A stretch of DNA of 64,000 nucleotides from Variovorax jilinensis (lineage in GTDB: Bacteria; Pseudomonadota; Gammaproteobacteria; Burkholderiales; Burkholderiaceae_C), in the NCBI RefSeq assembly GCF_030316885.1, contig NZ_JASZYQ010000007.1, forward strand, positions 62,001 to 126,000, given 5' to 3'. The translations under genes were made by a program, and so were the position numbers. Below, piece after piece: positions 34,006-42,578 of this stretch; the stretch's first letter is position 1; each line of letters begins with the position of its first letter. The notes below the pieces were generated by a model that saw nothing but the letters and a program-made list of their open reading frames with translations, was not told the DNA's origin and searched no databases.

Positions 34006-34803
34006 ATGAGCAAGGAATACAAGGACATTCTTTACGAAGTGCGCGACGGCGTCGTGAACATCACGATCAACCGCCCCGACGTCTACAACGCCTTCCGCAA
34101 CCAGACGCTGGAAGAGCTGATCGACGGGCTGCGCCGCGCCGATGAGGAAAAGAGCGCGAATGTGATGGTGCTTTCGGGCGCCGGCGACAAGGCCTTCTGC
34201 ACCGGAGGCGACCAGAAGGTCCATCTGAGCGAGGACGGGCTCTACGGTCCGCGCGGTACGGTCGGCATGCCGATAGAGGAGATGCAAACGGCCCTGCGCG
34301 ACCTCCGCAAGGTTTCAATCGCCAAGGTGCAAGGATTCGCGATTGGCGGCGGCAATGTATTCGCCACCCTGTGCGATCTCACCATCGCCAGTGAAAAGGC
34401 GACCTTCGGCCAGGTTGGCCCGAAAGTCGGCTCTGTCGATCCCGGCTGGGGCACCGCGTATCTCGCGCGCATCGTGGGCGAGAAAAAGGCACGCGAGATC
34501 TGGTTCCTGTGCCGCAAGTACAGCGCCGCCGAGGCAGAAAGGATGGGCCTAGTGAACAAGGTGGTGCCACACGACCAGCTTGACGCCGAAGTCGCTCAAT
34601 GGTGCAAGGAAATTAACGAAATGAGCCCGACGGCGCTCGCGATCGCAAAGCGCTCGTTCAACGCCGACAGCGAGAACATTCGCGGTATCGGCTTCCTTGG
34701 TATCCAGACTGTCAAGCACTACTACCAGACCGAGGAGTCGAAGGAAGGCGTGCGTGCCTTCAATGAGCGCCGCAAGGCTGACTTCAAGAAATACGCAAGC
34801 TGA
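34006..34803 (+). CDS. badI: 2-ketocyclohexanecarboxyl-CoA hydrolase-like crotonase (BadI-like)
   Basis: Start 34006 (MSKEYKDI) follows AGGAG by 7 bp. A 265-residue crotonase of the MenB/BadI branch: AFCTGGDQKVHL (~62-73), GFAIGGGNVFATLCDLTIA and VGPKVGSVDPGWGTAYLARIVGEKKA. BadI adds water across the C1-C2 bond of the 2-ketocyclohexane ring, giving pimeloyl-CoA. The VGSVDPGWGTAYLAR signature and neighbouring BadH-like gene make ring opening the best assignment; a naphthoate-synthase-like condensation is unlikely here. Confidence 0.83.
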   Translation: MSKEYKDILYEVRDGVVNITINRPDVYNAFRNQTLEELIDGLRRADEEKSANVMVLSGAGDKAFCTGGDQKVHLSEDGLYGPRGTVGMPIEEMQTALRDLRKVSIAKVQGFAIGGGNVFATLCDLTIASEKATFGQVGPKVGSVDPGWGTAYLARIVGEKKAREIWFLCRKYSAAEAERMGLVNKVVPHDQLDAEVAQWCKEINEMSPTALAIAKRSFNADSENIRGIGFLGIQTVKHYYQTEESKEGVRAFNERRKADFKKYAS

Positions 34804-34827
34804 GCGGCGCTGGCTGGAGCAGACAAC

Positions 34828-36357
34828 TTGGAGACGCTGATCCACACGACCCTTGAGTCCGATGGCGTGCTTGTCGCTACCATCGACATGCCGGGTCGCA
34901 CGATGAACGTGTTCTCGGCGGAACTGATGGACGCGCTCGATGCGCTGATGGACCGCGTTGACAGCGACGCGGCCATCCGCAGCGTGGTGCTGACCTCGGG
35001 CAAGTCTACTTTTCTGGCGGGTGCCGATCTCGTGATGGTGCGTGGCTACACCGACAGCGCGAAGACCGGCACGCACGACGAGTTATTCTCGATGTGCGGC
35101 CGCCTCGGACGTCAGTTCGTCCGGCTCGAGCAGTCCGACAAACCGTGGGTGGCAGCCGTAAACGGCATCGCGCTCGGCGGCGGTCTCGAGCTTGCGCTCG
35201 CTTGCCGCGTGCGTCTGGTGACGGACGAATCCCGTACCCAAATCGGCGTGCCTGAAGTGCGATGGGGACTGCTCCCGGGCGCGGGGGGAACGCAACGTTT
35301 GCCGCGGCTGGCCGGGTTTGATGCGGCGCTCGATATGTTGCTGAGCGGACGTTCGATTCCTCCGGCTGACGCCGTGCGGCTTGGCATCTTTGCGCGCGCG
35401 TTGCCGCCGGCGGTACTGTTGGACGAAGCCCGATCCGTCGCACGCGCATTGCACGGAGAACCGTTTGACGTGAAAGCGAAGTTCGCTCGTCTCACGCAGG
35501 CCGACGTGCCGCCCTACAGCCCGGAAAGCGCGCGCGCCATCGCACTCCGGTACGGCGTGAGCGCTGCCGATTTCGATCTCTATCCCGCGTATAGCGCCAT
35601 CGTCGACAGCGTTCTCAAGGGCGCGCGGCTGTCGCTTGCGGAGGCAACGGACGTGGAGATGACACAGTTCTTGCGACTGATGTTCAATCCGGTCGCAGGC
35701 CACATGGTGCGCACCCTGTTTCTCGAGCGACTACGCGCCGAGCGTGAATTGGCTGCGCCGAAAGGTAGCGGCATTGAGCGCGTCGAGATCGGCGCGCTCG
35801 GCCCCGCATGCACGTCTTGGGCCGACGCACTCGCTAGAGGCAAGGTGACACAGGCGGCGAACGGATCGCTTCCGAAAGACACGATCGAAATCGTTGACCT
35901 GCAAGGAGAGCGCCATCGCGTGGCCCTCGCAGTTCTCGACACGGAAGCCGGCACCGCCCCGACAATGTGCCTTCTGTCGCCCGCGGGGCCATATGGCCGG
36001 GTGATGGAGATCATCGGAGCCAACGATGCGGCTGCGATGGCACTCGCGGCCTTAGCACCGCGGCTCGGCGCCTTGCCGTGGCGCACACCGGGTCCCACCA
36101 GCGTACTGCAGAAGCTGAAAGGCGCATCGCTCGAAGACCAGGCACGAACAGCCGTCCAATACGCGACCACCTCAGGCGCCGGCGACTTGGCATTCCTGGA
36201 TGTCGCAACTTGCTTGGCAGGCGTGACACCCGCCTGGAGTGGCGGTCCCCTGCATTGGCTCTGGGATGAGCGCGCCAATGTCGTGCCCCTTTTCGATGCG
36301 GCATCGCGTGACGCATGGAACCGGCTTCAGCCCGCGCTGCATCGCGCGTTCGCATGA
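34828..36357 (+). CDS. FadB-like enoyl-CoA hydratase with decayed dehydrogenase half
   Basis: Starts at TTG 34828 with GGAG upstream. Residues 1-~290 are an intact FadB/FadJ-type crotonase: FLAGADLVMV, NGIALGGGLELALACRVRL and PEVRWGLLPGAGGTQRLPRL with the catalytic Glu region. Residues ~300-509 align in outline with the FadB NAD-binding half (SPAGPYGRVMEIIGAND recalls the PVHRMPLVEVI strand) but are much shorter than the ~420 residues expected. The GxGxxG loop is reduced to IGALGPAC. Hydratase activity is likely, dehydrogenase activity doubtful. It is between BadI-like and MaoC genes and ATGA-coupled to the latter. Confidence 0.75.
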   Translation: METLIHTTLESDGVLVATIDMPGRTMNVFSAELMDALDALMDRVDSDAAIRSVVLTSGKSTFLAGADLVMVRGYTDSAKTGTHDELFSMCGRLGRQFVRLEQSDKPWVAAVNGIALGGGLELALACRVRLVTDESRTQIGVPEVRWGLLPGAGGTQRLPRLAGFDAALDMLLSGRSIPPADAVRLGIFARALPPAVLLDEARSVARALHGEPFDVKAKFARLTQADVPPYSPESARAIALRYGVSAADFDLYPAYSAIVDSVLKGARLSLAEATDVEMTQFLRLMFNPVAGHMVRTLFLERLRAERELAAPKGSGIERVEIGALGPACTSWADALARGKVTQAANGSLPKDTIEIVDLQGERHRVALAVLDTEAGTAPTMCLLSPAGPYGRVMEIIGANDAAAMALAALAPRLGALPWRTPGPTSVLQKLKGASLEDQARTAVQYATTSGAGDLAFLDVATCLAGVTPAWSGGPLHWLWDERANVVPLFDAASRDAWNRLQPALHRAFA

Positions 36358-36806
36358 TCGACCGGACACGCATTGGCTTTGAAACAGAGGCCACCATGGC
36401 GGTCATCGACGGCTGGAGGGTGAAGCTCTTCTGCCAGGCCATCGGCGAGGACGATCCGGTCTACCGCGATCCGAATGCCGCTCGTGCGGCAGGCCACCCT
36501 GCATGCCCTGTGCCGCCGACTTTCCTGAAGGCGGTCGAGGGAGACCACTTCAGCAGTGCGCAGCTGATGTCGCTCCTTCGGGTGCCGCTGCGCGGCGTCC
36601 TCCATGCCGAGCAGAGCTTCGATCATCTGGCACCGGTGTACGTTGGCGACCAGATCGAGGTCAGCCGCAAGGTGGCGGACATTTTCGACAAGAAGAATGG
36701 CGCATTTACCTTCATCGTCGTTGATACACACTATTTTCGCGCGGGGCAAGCCGTGGCAAACAGCCGTCAGACGATCCTGGTGCGCAATGCGCTGGAGGGG
36801 ACATGA
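36354..36806 (+). CDS. MaoC-like N-terminal-type dehydratase subunit
   Basis: A 150-residue hotdog protein of the FAS1-like dehydratase/MaoC_dehydrat_N type: AIGEDDPVYRDPNAARAAGHP and VPPTFLKAVEGDHF. It lacks the Asp-His hydratase pair, which resides in the partner encoded next. Such split MaoC pairs form heteromers that hydrate 2-enoyl-CoA with R stereochemistry, often bulky steroid- or ring-derived esters. ATGA overlaps on both sides (36354-36357 and 36803-36806) indicate coupled synthesis with the FadB-like protein and the second MaoC subunit. Confidence 0.8.
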   Translation: MIDRTRIGFETEATMAVIDGWRVKLFCQAIGEDDPVYRDPNAARAAGHPACPVPPTFLKAVEGDHFSSAQLMSLLRVPLRGVLHAEQSFDHLAPVYVGDQIEVSRKVADIFDKKNGAFTFIVVDTHYFRAGQAVANSRQTILVRNALEGT

Positions 36807-37201
36807 GCGTGGCGACCTTTCCAGAGCGACTCGAACTTCGCTGCGGTCCTGTCACCGCGGTTGATCTCGCTCTGTTCGCGGCAGCGTCAGGGGATCACAA
36901 CCCTCTTCACCTCGACACGGATGTGGCACGTGCCGCCGGCTTCGACCGGCCTATCGTGCACGGCATGCTGACCATGGCGTTCACGGCACGGCTTTTCACG
37001 AAAGCCTTCGGTCCGATCGGCCTTCGACACCTCCAGACGCGTTTTACCGGTGTCGCTCGACTTGGCGACATCGTGGTGTTGAGCGCAACGCTGACGGGCT
37101 CCGACGGAGCCATGGGCCGATATGAGCTCGTCGCACGCACGGCGACCGGCGACGAACTGATGTCCGGCACGGCTCGCGTGGCGCAAGGTTCGCCGCGATG
37201 A
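36803..37201 (+). CDS. MaoC-like dehydratase subunit with hydratase motif
   Basis: A 132-residue hotdog protein carrying the (R)-hydratase motif: LFAAASGDHNPLHLDTDVAR (Asp and His) and PIVHGMLTMAF. It provides the catalytic residues for the heteromeric hydratase with the preceding subunit. Its stop overlaps the ATG of the CoA-transferase gene (37198-37201). Substrate presumably a 2-enoyl-CoA too bulky for crotonases. Confidence 0.83.
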   Translation: MSVATFPERLELRCGPVTAVDLALFAAASGDHNPLHLDTDVARAAGFDRPIVHGMLTMAFTARLFTKAFGPIGLRHLQTRFTGVARLGDIVVLSATLTGSDGAMGRYELVARTATGDELMSGTARVAQGSPR

Positions 37202-38436
37202 GCCGTCTGATTGAAACACTGCAGCCCGGCATGCGTGTCTTCGTGCCGACTTTGAGCACCGAGTCGTCGCTGCTCCTCGACGAACTGCGTGCCGATCCGG
37301 ACCGCGCCCGCGGAGTTGTCTTTACTGGCGTACAGTTCCCAGGCATTGATCGCGCCGACTATCTCGCCCTCCATCCCGAAGCACGCCAGGCCGCCTTCTT
37401 CATGACGCGTTCGGTACGCGCCGGCCTCGACAATGGCCGCGCGGACTTGCTATCTCTGGACTACCTCGGCATTGCGCGTCATCTCCGACAGGCCGCCTCG
37501 ATGGACTTGGCGGTTGCCCACCTCACCCTCCCCGACGTCGACGGCTGGTGCAGCCCAGGCCTCTCGAGCGATTTCATGCCCCTGGTTTGGTCCCATGCCC
37601 GGAGGCGAGTGGCACATCTCAATCCGCGCATGCCACGCACGCAGGGTTCGTTTCGCGTTCACATCTCGGAACTGGATGCCGCCGTCGAAGCAGATGCGCC
37701 TCTCAATGAGTTCATCGAGTCGCCCTCCGGCGGCGTGGAGACCCAGATTGGTAGACACGTCGCCGAGCTCGTCCGTAACGGCGACACGCTCCAGTTCGGC
37801 ATCGGCTCCGTTCCGTTGGCGCTGGCAGGCGCATTGAGCGGCCATCGCGGGCTGCGCTTTCATGGCGGGCTGGTGTCGAGCGCCTTGCAGACACTTTGGG
37901 AAGCCGGCGCCATGGATCCCGACGCACCGATTAAGACCGGCGTGGTACTGGGCAACGCGTCCTTTCACGACTTCGTCGCTCGCCTTGACCCGCTTCGCTT
38001 GGCCGACGTGACGAAGACACACGATCCGGCCATCTTGGCGACAATTCCGCGCTTCATGGCGATCAATGCGGCCGCCGAGGTCGACCTCTTCGGTCAGATC
38101 AACGGCGAACGCGTGGGCGGGATGATCCAGGCCGGATCGGGCGGGCTGCCCGCTTTCGCGCAGGGTGCGCTTGCCTCGCCCGGAGGACGGCTTCTGATCT
38201 GCCTCGGTGCCACCGCACGCAAGGGCACCGTCTCGCGCATCGTTCCAGTACTGGGAGATCAGAGCTTATGCACGGTGCCTCGCTACCAAGCAGATGCCGT
38301 GGTCACAGAACACGGCGTAGCCGAACTCCGCGGCTTGTCGTTGGATGCACGGGCTGAGGCCCTGATCGGCATCGCCGCACCCGAGCACCGCACGGCCCTG
38401 CAGGAAGCCTGGAGCTCCATTCGAAGGGCAGCTTGA
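37198..38436 (+). CDS. acetyl-CoA hydrolase/CoA transferase family protein
   Basis: A 412-residue protein of the 4-hydroxybutyrate/acetate CoA-transferase family. The glutamyl-CoA-forming Glu is in AAAEVDLFGQINGE (~296), followed by GSGGLPAFAQGA and VTEHGVAELRGLS. It would move CoA between carboxylates, sparing ATP in activation or releasing a dicarboxylic product. It is ATGA-coupled to the MaoC gene and overlaps the thioesterase region downstream. Hydrolase activity is an alternative. Confidence 0.83.
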   Translation: MSRLIETLQPGMRVFVPTLSTESSLLLDELRADPDRARGVVFTGVQFPGIDRADYLALHPEARQAAFFMTRSVRAGLDNGRADLLSLDYLGIARHLRQAASMDLAVAHLTLPDVDGWCSPGLSSDFMPLVWSHARRRVAHLNPRMPRTQGSFRVHISELDAAVEADAPLNEFIESPSGGVETQIGRHVAELVRNGDTLQFGIGSVPLALAGALSGHRGLRFHGGLVSSALQTLWEAGAMDPDAPIKTGVVLGNASFHDFVARLDPLRLADVTKTHDPAILATIPRFMAINAAAEVDLFGQINGERVGGMIQAGSGGLPAFAQGALASPGGRLLICLGATARKGTVSRIVPVLGDQSLCTVPRYQADAVVTEHGVAELRGLSLDARAEALIGIAAPEHRTALQEAWSSIRRAA

Positions 38437-38441
38437 CGAGC

Positions 38442-38927
38442 ATGAGCAAGGATTCGTCTCTCCTCCCACCTCCTCCTGGGTTCGAGGCCGTTGAATTGGG
38501 CGGTACCTTCGCCAGCTTGAACGGGCCGCTGTTCGCGCGCTGGTCCGGTGAACGCTTGGAGTTGGGCTTCCGAGTTGGGCTTGGACACGTCAACCCTGGC
38601 CAGAACTGCCACGGTGGCATGCTTTGCACTTTCGCGGACATCCTGATCTCGACTGCGGCGCAGTACCAGACGGACATCCCGCGTCAGTTCCTCCCCACGA
38701 TCAGCCTGCAAGCGGACTTTCTGGCCGGGGCACCCCTGGGAAGTTGGGTCCAGGGGCAGGCCGAAATTCTCAGGGTCACGCGCAATCTCGTCTTCTCTCA
38801 GGGCCTGATCCAGGCGGACGGACAGGTAGTCATGCGCGCGAGCGGCGTGTTCAAGCGCGGACCTCTGCTGCCTGAAGCAGCGGGCGACCAGGCGCTGCGC
38901 CTGCCGGGCATGCCGGCGCGCCCCTAG
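38442..38927 (+). CDS. PaaI-type hotdog thioesterase
   Basis: A 161-residue hotdog protein with NPGQNCHGGMLCTFADILIS (~47-66), the PaaI-like HGG-x-A/C-x4-D signature, and a YQTDIPRQFLPTISLQADF second strand. ATG 38442 has GAAGG 13 bp upstream; a TTG at 38433 overlapping the previous stop is the alternative. It is the last gene of the rightward operon from 30487 and probably hydrolyses stalled CoA esters. It converges on the Bug pseudogene, with 8 bp between. Confidence 0.8.
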   Translation: MSKDSSLLPPPPGFEAVELGGTFASLNGPLFARWSGERLELGFRVGLGHVNPGQNCHGGMLCTFADILISTAAQYQTDIPRQFLPTISLQADFLAGAPLGSWVQGQAEILRVTRNLVFSQGLIQADGQVVMRASGVFKRGPLLPEAAGDQALRLPGMPARP

Positions 38928-38935
38928 CGAGCCAT

Positions 38936-39919
38936 TCATTCGTTAGCGGTGAATCCGCTGGACTTGATGATTGGCTCCCAGCGCCGGGTATCGGCGACAA
39001 TCAGGTCGACTAGAGCACTCGGTGAACTCGTCGCAGGTTCCATCCCGAACTTGGCAAAGCGCTCGCGCAATTCGGGCGACGAGGTCGCCTTGTTCAGGAC
39101 ATCCGCGACATGGGTCACTAGCGCCGGTGGCGATTTGGGGGGGCATCAACACGGCGAGCCAGGCTTCGGACACCACGTCCTTGTAGCCGGACTCCACCAT
39201 GGTGGGGACCTCGGGCATGAAGGGGCTGCGCACGGCGCCAAAGGTGCCCAGCACTCTGAGCTTGCCGGCGTGGTAGTGTGGCAAGGCCTCGCCAACCGCG
39301 TTGATGCTCACAGGGATCTGCCCGCCCATCACATCCGTCGACAGTGCCCCGCCCTTGTAGGGCACGTGCGTCAAAATCAGGCCGGTGGCCTTCTCGAGCA
39401 TGATGCCGGCGAAATGCAGCGTCGTTCCAGCGCCCGACGATCCATACAAGGCCGATTGAGGGTTGGCCTTGACCCACTCGACATACTCGCGCATGTTCTT
39501 GACTGACGCGGGCACTGCCGGACCCGCGCAGAAGGCATAGCCGGATCGGACGTAGACCGTCACAGGCGTCAGATCCTTGATGGGGTCGTACCCCAGCTTC
39601 TTGAAGCTGTGCGGATAGTCCGTCAGCGCTAAGTCAGGCGTGAACAGCAGCGCGCTGCCGTCGGGATCGGAGGCTCGAGGTGCCTGCACAGCCAGTCTGC
39701 CCGAAGCGCCGAGCTTGCTCTCGACAAAGATGCCACCCGGAACGGCAGGTCGGATCGCCTCGGCCAGAACGCGCGCCAATGCGTCAGTACACCGCCTGGC
39801 GCGAAGCCGACGAACATCTTCGTCGCCTTGTTGGCCGGCTGGGCGATCGAAACTGTCGCCGTGAGCGCGCCTGGGAAGAGCGCTGCAGGTGCGATCAGGA
39901 AAGTGCGCCGATTGACCAT
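38936..39919 (-). pseudogene. Bug-type (TTT) solute-binding protein, broken by two frameshifts
   Basis: A signal peptide (MVNRRTFLIAPAALFPGALT) and the start of the mature protein MFVGFAPGG are read from 39919. Near 39785 the frame must change to continue with RVLAEAIRPAVPGG, the large middle part with YGSSGAGTTLHFAG and VPYKGGALSTDVMGGQIPV. Near 39130, after AWLAVLMPP, a second shift is needed to reach the normal Bug ending (ELRERFAKFGMEP..SGFTANE) at 38936. Unshifted, no frame gives a full ~320-residue protein. Bug proteins bind carboxylates; this one is probably lost unless these are sequencing errors. Confidence 0.8.
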
Positions 39920-39962
39920 AATGTCCCCTCTTGAACTTCTTCCCTGCAAATCATTGGTGCGA

Positions 39963-41516
39963 TCAGATCTTGCGGCTTAGACCCGTCCAGTAGGCATCGC
40001 GAAGCACGTTCTTTCGGATCTTCCCGACTGGCGTGGTCGGCAGCGGCTCGGTACGGAACTCGACGCTACGCGGACACTTGTAGCCGCCGATCAATGACTT
40101 GCAGTGGACGATGAGTTCATCCCCGGTGGCCACATGCCCGTCCTTGAGAACCACCACCGCATGCACCGCTTCGCCCCACTTCTCGCTCGGGATGCCGATA
40201 ACAGCAGTCTCACGCACGGCGGGATGCTGGTAGAGGGCACGCTCGACGTCGACGGAGTAGACGTTCTCTCCCCCTGTGACGATCATGTCCTTGATGCGGT
40301 CGGCCACGTAGAGAAACCCGTCCTCGTCAACATAGCCGGCATCGCCGCTGTGCATCCAGCCTTCCTTCAACACATCCTTCGACGCCGCGGGATTGTTGAA
40401 GTAGCGAGTCATCACGTTGTCGCCGCGAATCTGGATCTCCCCGTTCTCACGCGGCTTGGCCTCCGTGCCGTCCGGACGGGCAATACGCACCTGCATTCCC
40501 GTCACGGCACGTCCCGCAGATTTCATGCGCTCGGGATGGTCGGCGACGGCTTCCAGGTGATCGCGCCATTTGAACGCGGTCGCGTACCCAGCGGTTTCGG
40601 TCATGCCGTAGATCTGGTGGAAGCCCCAGGTTGGCAACTCGCGCATTGCGGCCTTCATGATGCTCTCTGGCATCGGTGAGCCGCCGTAGACACAGGTCCT
40701 CACGCTGCTCAGGTCGTAGTCCTTCAGGTTCGGCTGATTCATCAGCATGTTGATCATCGTCGGCACCAACACCACATTGGTCACCTTGTGCTGCGAGATC
40801 GCGGACATCACCGGTTCTGGATCGAACTTCGGAAGGATCACGTGCGTGCCTGCGGCCAGCGTGATGTACCAGGAAGGACCGGCGCCCGACAGGTGGAACA
40901 TGCCGCCGACATGCATGTGCGTCAGGTCGTCGCGATAGGGCAGCGTGGCGAGGAAGCACACAGACACATAAACCACATTGCGGTGTGACAGAGCGACGCC
41001 CTTGGATTGAAGCGTCGTACCCGACGTGTACAGCACAATGTAGAGATCGTCGTTCTTGCGATCTGCGTCTTGAATCGGCTGATGGTCGGCGATCAGTTGC
41101 TCGTAGCTCAACATCCCGTCTGGCGTTGCTTCCTCCCCGATGTAGATCAGTTGCAGATCGGATCCGATCTGCAATTCCTTTGCTTGTTCGAGAAAGGCAT
41201 CGTCGACGAACATGACGAGGGCGCCGGAATCGCGCAGAGCGAAACTGTTCTCGGGGACTGACCAGCGAACATTCAGCGGGGCAAACGCCGCGCCGCACCA
41301 GGGAATCGCAAAGAAAAGCTCGAGATAGCGGTCCGAATTCATTGCCAACGCGGCGACGCACTGGCCAGGCTCTACACCAAGCTGGCGCAGTGCGGCAGCC
41401 ATACGCGGGACGCGGTCGCCGATCTCGCGCCACGTGCGGCGTCTGTCACGATAGATTGTTCCGGGGCGGTCGGGCTGCTCCATCACAGCTTGCTTTAGGA
41501 TCTGCGTAGCCTGCAT
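39963..41516 (-). CDS. acyl-CoA synthetase (AMP-forming) with altered ATP loop
   Basis: A 517-residue ANL ligase: IYGMTETAGYA (~317), DRIKDMIVTGGENVYSVDVE (~405) and the C-terminal TPVGKIRKN with the catalytic Lys. The phosphate loop is unusual: YTSGTTLQSKG (~165) instead of YTSGTTG-PKG, though the Lys remains. The family activates fatty or ring acids to CoA esters. It follows the DHSWG gene (copy 2) by 31 bp and precedes the Bug pseudogene, near the end of the leftward operon from 49228. Confidence 0.87.
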   Translation of the reverse strand: MQATQILKQAVMEQPDRPGTIYRDRRRTWREIGDRVPRMAAALRQLGVEPGQCVAALAMNSDRYLELFFAIPWCGAAFAPLNVRWSVPENSFALRDSGALVMFVDDAFLEQAKELQIGSDLQLIYIGEEATPDGMLSYEQLIADHQPIQDADRKNDDLYIVLYTSGTTLQSKGVALSHRNVVYVSVCFLATLPYRDDLTHMHVGGMFHLSGAGPSWYITLAAGTHVILPKFDPEPVMSAISQHKVTNVVLVPTMINMLMNQPNLKDYDLSSVRTCVYGGSPMPESIMKAAMRELPTWGFHQIYGMTETAGYATAFKWRDHLEAVADHPERMKSAGRAVTGMQVRIARPDGTEAKPRENGEIQIRGDNVMTRYFNNPAASKDVLKEGWMHSGDAGYVDEDGFLYVADRIKDMIVTGGENVYSVDVERALYQHPAVRETAVIGIPSEKWGEAVHAVVVLKDGHVATGDELIVHCKSLIGGYKCPRSVEFRTEPLPTTPVGKIRKNVLRDAYWTGLSRKI

Positions 41517-41547
41517 TTATGAACTCCTCGCGATGATTGGTAAGAGA

Positions 41548-42555
41548 TCAGCCCGCGGCGATCGCCGGCTGAGGATCCGTAAACCAGCGTCCGCGGCGCA
41601 CGGACATGCCTGGAATGCCCATCGTCTCCATGACGCAGCCATAGCCTTGGCGCCCGTCGAGAAGCCACTTCATCTGAGCCGTGAAAGTCACGGTCGCCGC
41701 GTAGGCATTCCAGGGCGCACCCACATCGGCCACCGCGTGCATGTGGAATACCTTGCCGCGCACATCGGTGACCTTCATGTCCATGCCAACGACGGCGACG
41801 CCCAGCCGAGTGTTGGTCAGCTCCAAATCGGTGACGCCGTAGACCTCTCCCTTGTCGAGGACGTATCCGTGGGCGAGCGTGTGGTCCTTGCCGTTGGGCG
41901 CATCCATGTCCAGCAACGTGATGATGTGGAAGGCAAGGTCGTCGTCAAACGCCGCGGAGATCGAGTTCTGCGCGTTCATTGTGACTGGATTGCGGTGGCC
42001 CCAACTGTGGTCCATGCGCTCGACACAATCGACCTTGAACTCCTTTCCACGGATCTTTACCGTGCCGGTGACACGCCCTGTCATGTCGAAGTGGCCGCCC
42101 CAAGCCGCCCCCAGGCCCGATCCCGCATGCTGCTTCTCCACGGTCTTCGCGGCCTTCGGACTGTGGGCAGGGTCGTGGATGTCGAACGGATCCATCATGC
42201 CGATCCAGTCGACGTGGATCTCGGTGTCGTTGTAGCCCACATAGTCGATGCGATAGTCACGCGGCGGCTTGACGGCCTTGATCCTGAGGCCAGTGGGCGA
42301 GTCGATCTCGGACCAGCGCTTGGGCGCCGGCAGATGTGGCTGCACGTCAAAATACAGAAGGTCTGATCGTGTATCGGACAGCGCACCGTACACCGTGACG
42401 TCGTTCACCATCACACCGATGCCGGGACGCACAACAACGTAGACCGTGACAAGCAGATGCTCTTCGGGCAGCGCGATCGGGAAGAAGTAGGTCTCGGCCC
42501 AGGTGTAGCCGGCGTCGGCCGGCGTGTGGTATTCGAGATCTTGTGCGGTAATCAT
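41548..42555 (-). CDS. DHSWG-motif calycin-like protein (copy 2)
   Basis: A 335-residue cytosolic, beta-rich protein. The N-terminal half holds LSDTRSDLLYFDVQPHLPAP and MDPFDIHDPAHSP; the central hallmark is ERMDHSWGHR (~180-189); the C-terminus MGIPGMSVRRGRWF closes. It is strongly similar along its whole length to copy 3 (50627-51634) and more distantly to copy 1. It lies directly downstream of the kinase and helical protein genes of module 2. CrtC/AttH-like hydratases share an RDH-WG-type motif, so hydration or ligand binding is possible; no activity is established. Confidence 0.62.
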   Translation of the reverse strand: MITAQDLEYHTPADAGYTWAETYFFPIALPEEHLLVTVYVVVRPGIGVMVNDVTVYGALSDTRSDLLYFDVQPHLPAPKRWSEIDSPTGLRIKAVKPPRDYRIDYVGYNDTEIHVDWIGMMDPFDIHDPAHSPKAAKTVEKQHAGSGLGAAWGGHFDMTGRVTGTVKIRGKEFKVDCVERMDHSWGHRNPVTMNAQNSISAAFDDDLAFHIITLLDMDAPNGKDHTLAHGYVLDKGEVYGVTDLELTNTRLGVAVVGMDMKVTDVRGKVFHMHAVADVGAPWNAYAATVTFTAQMKWLLDGRQGYGCVMETMGIPGMSVRRGRWFTDPQPAIAAG

Positions 42556-42578
42556 TTGTCAATTCCTTGTCAATCGGG

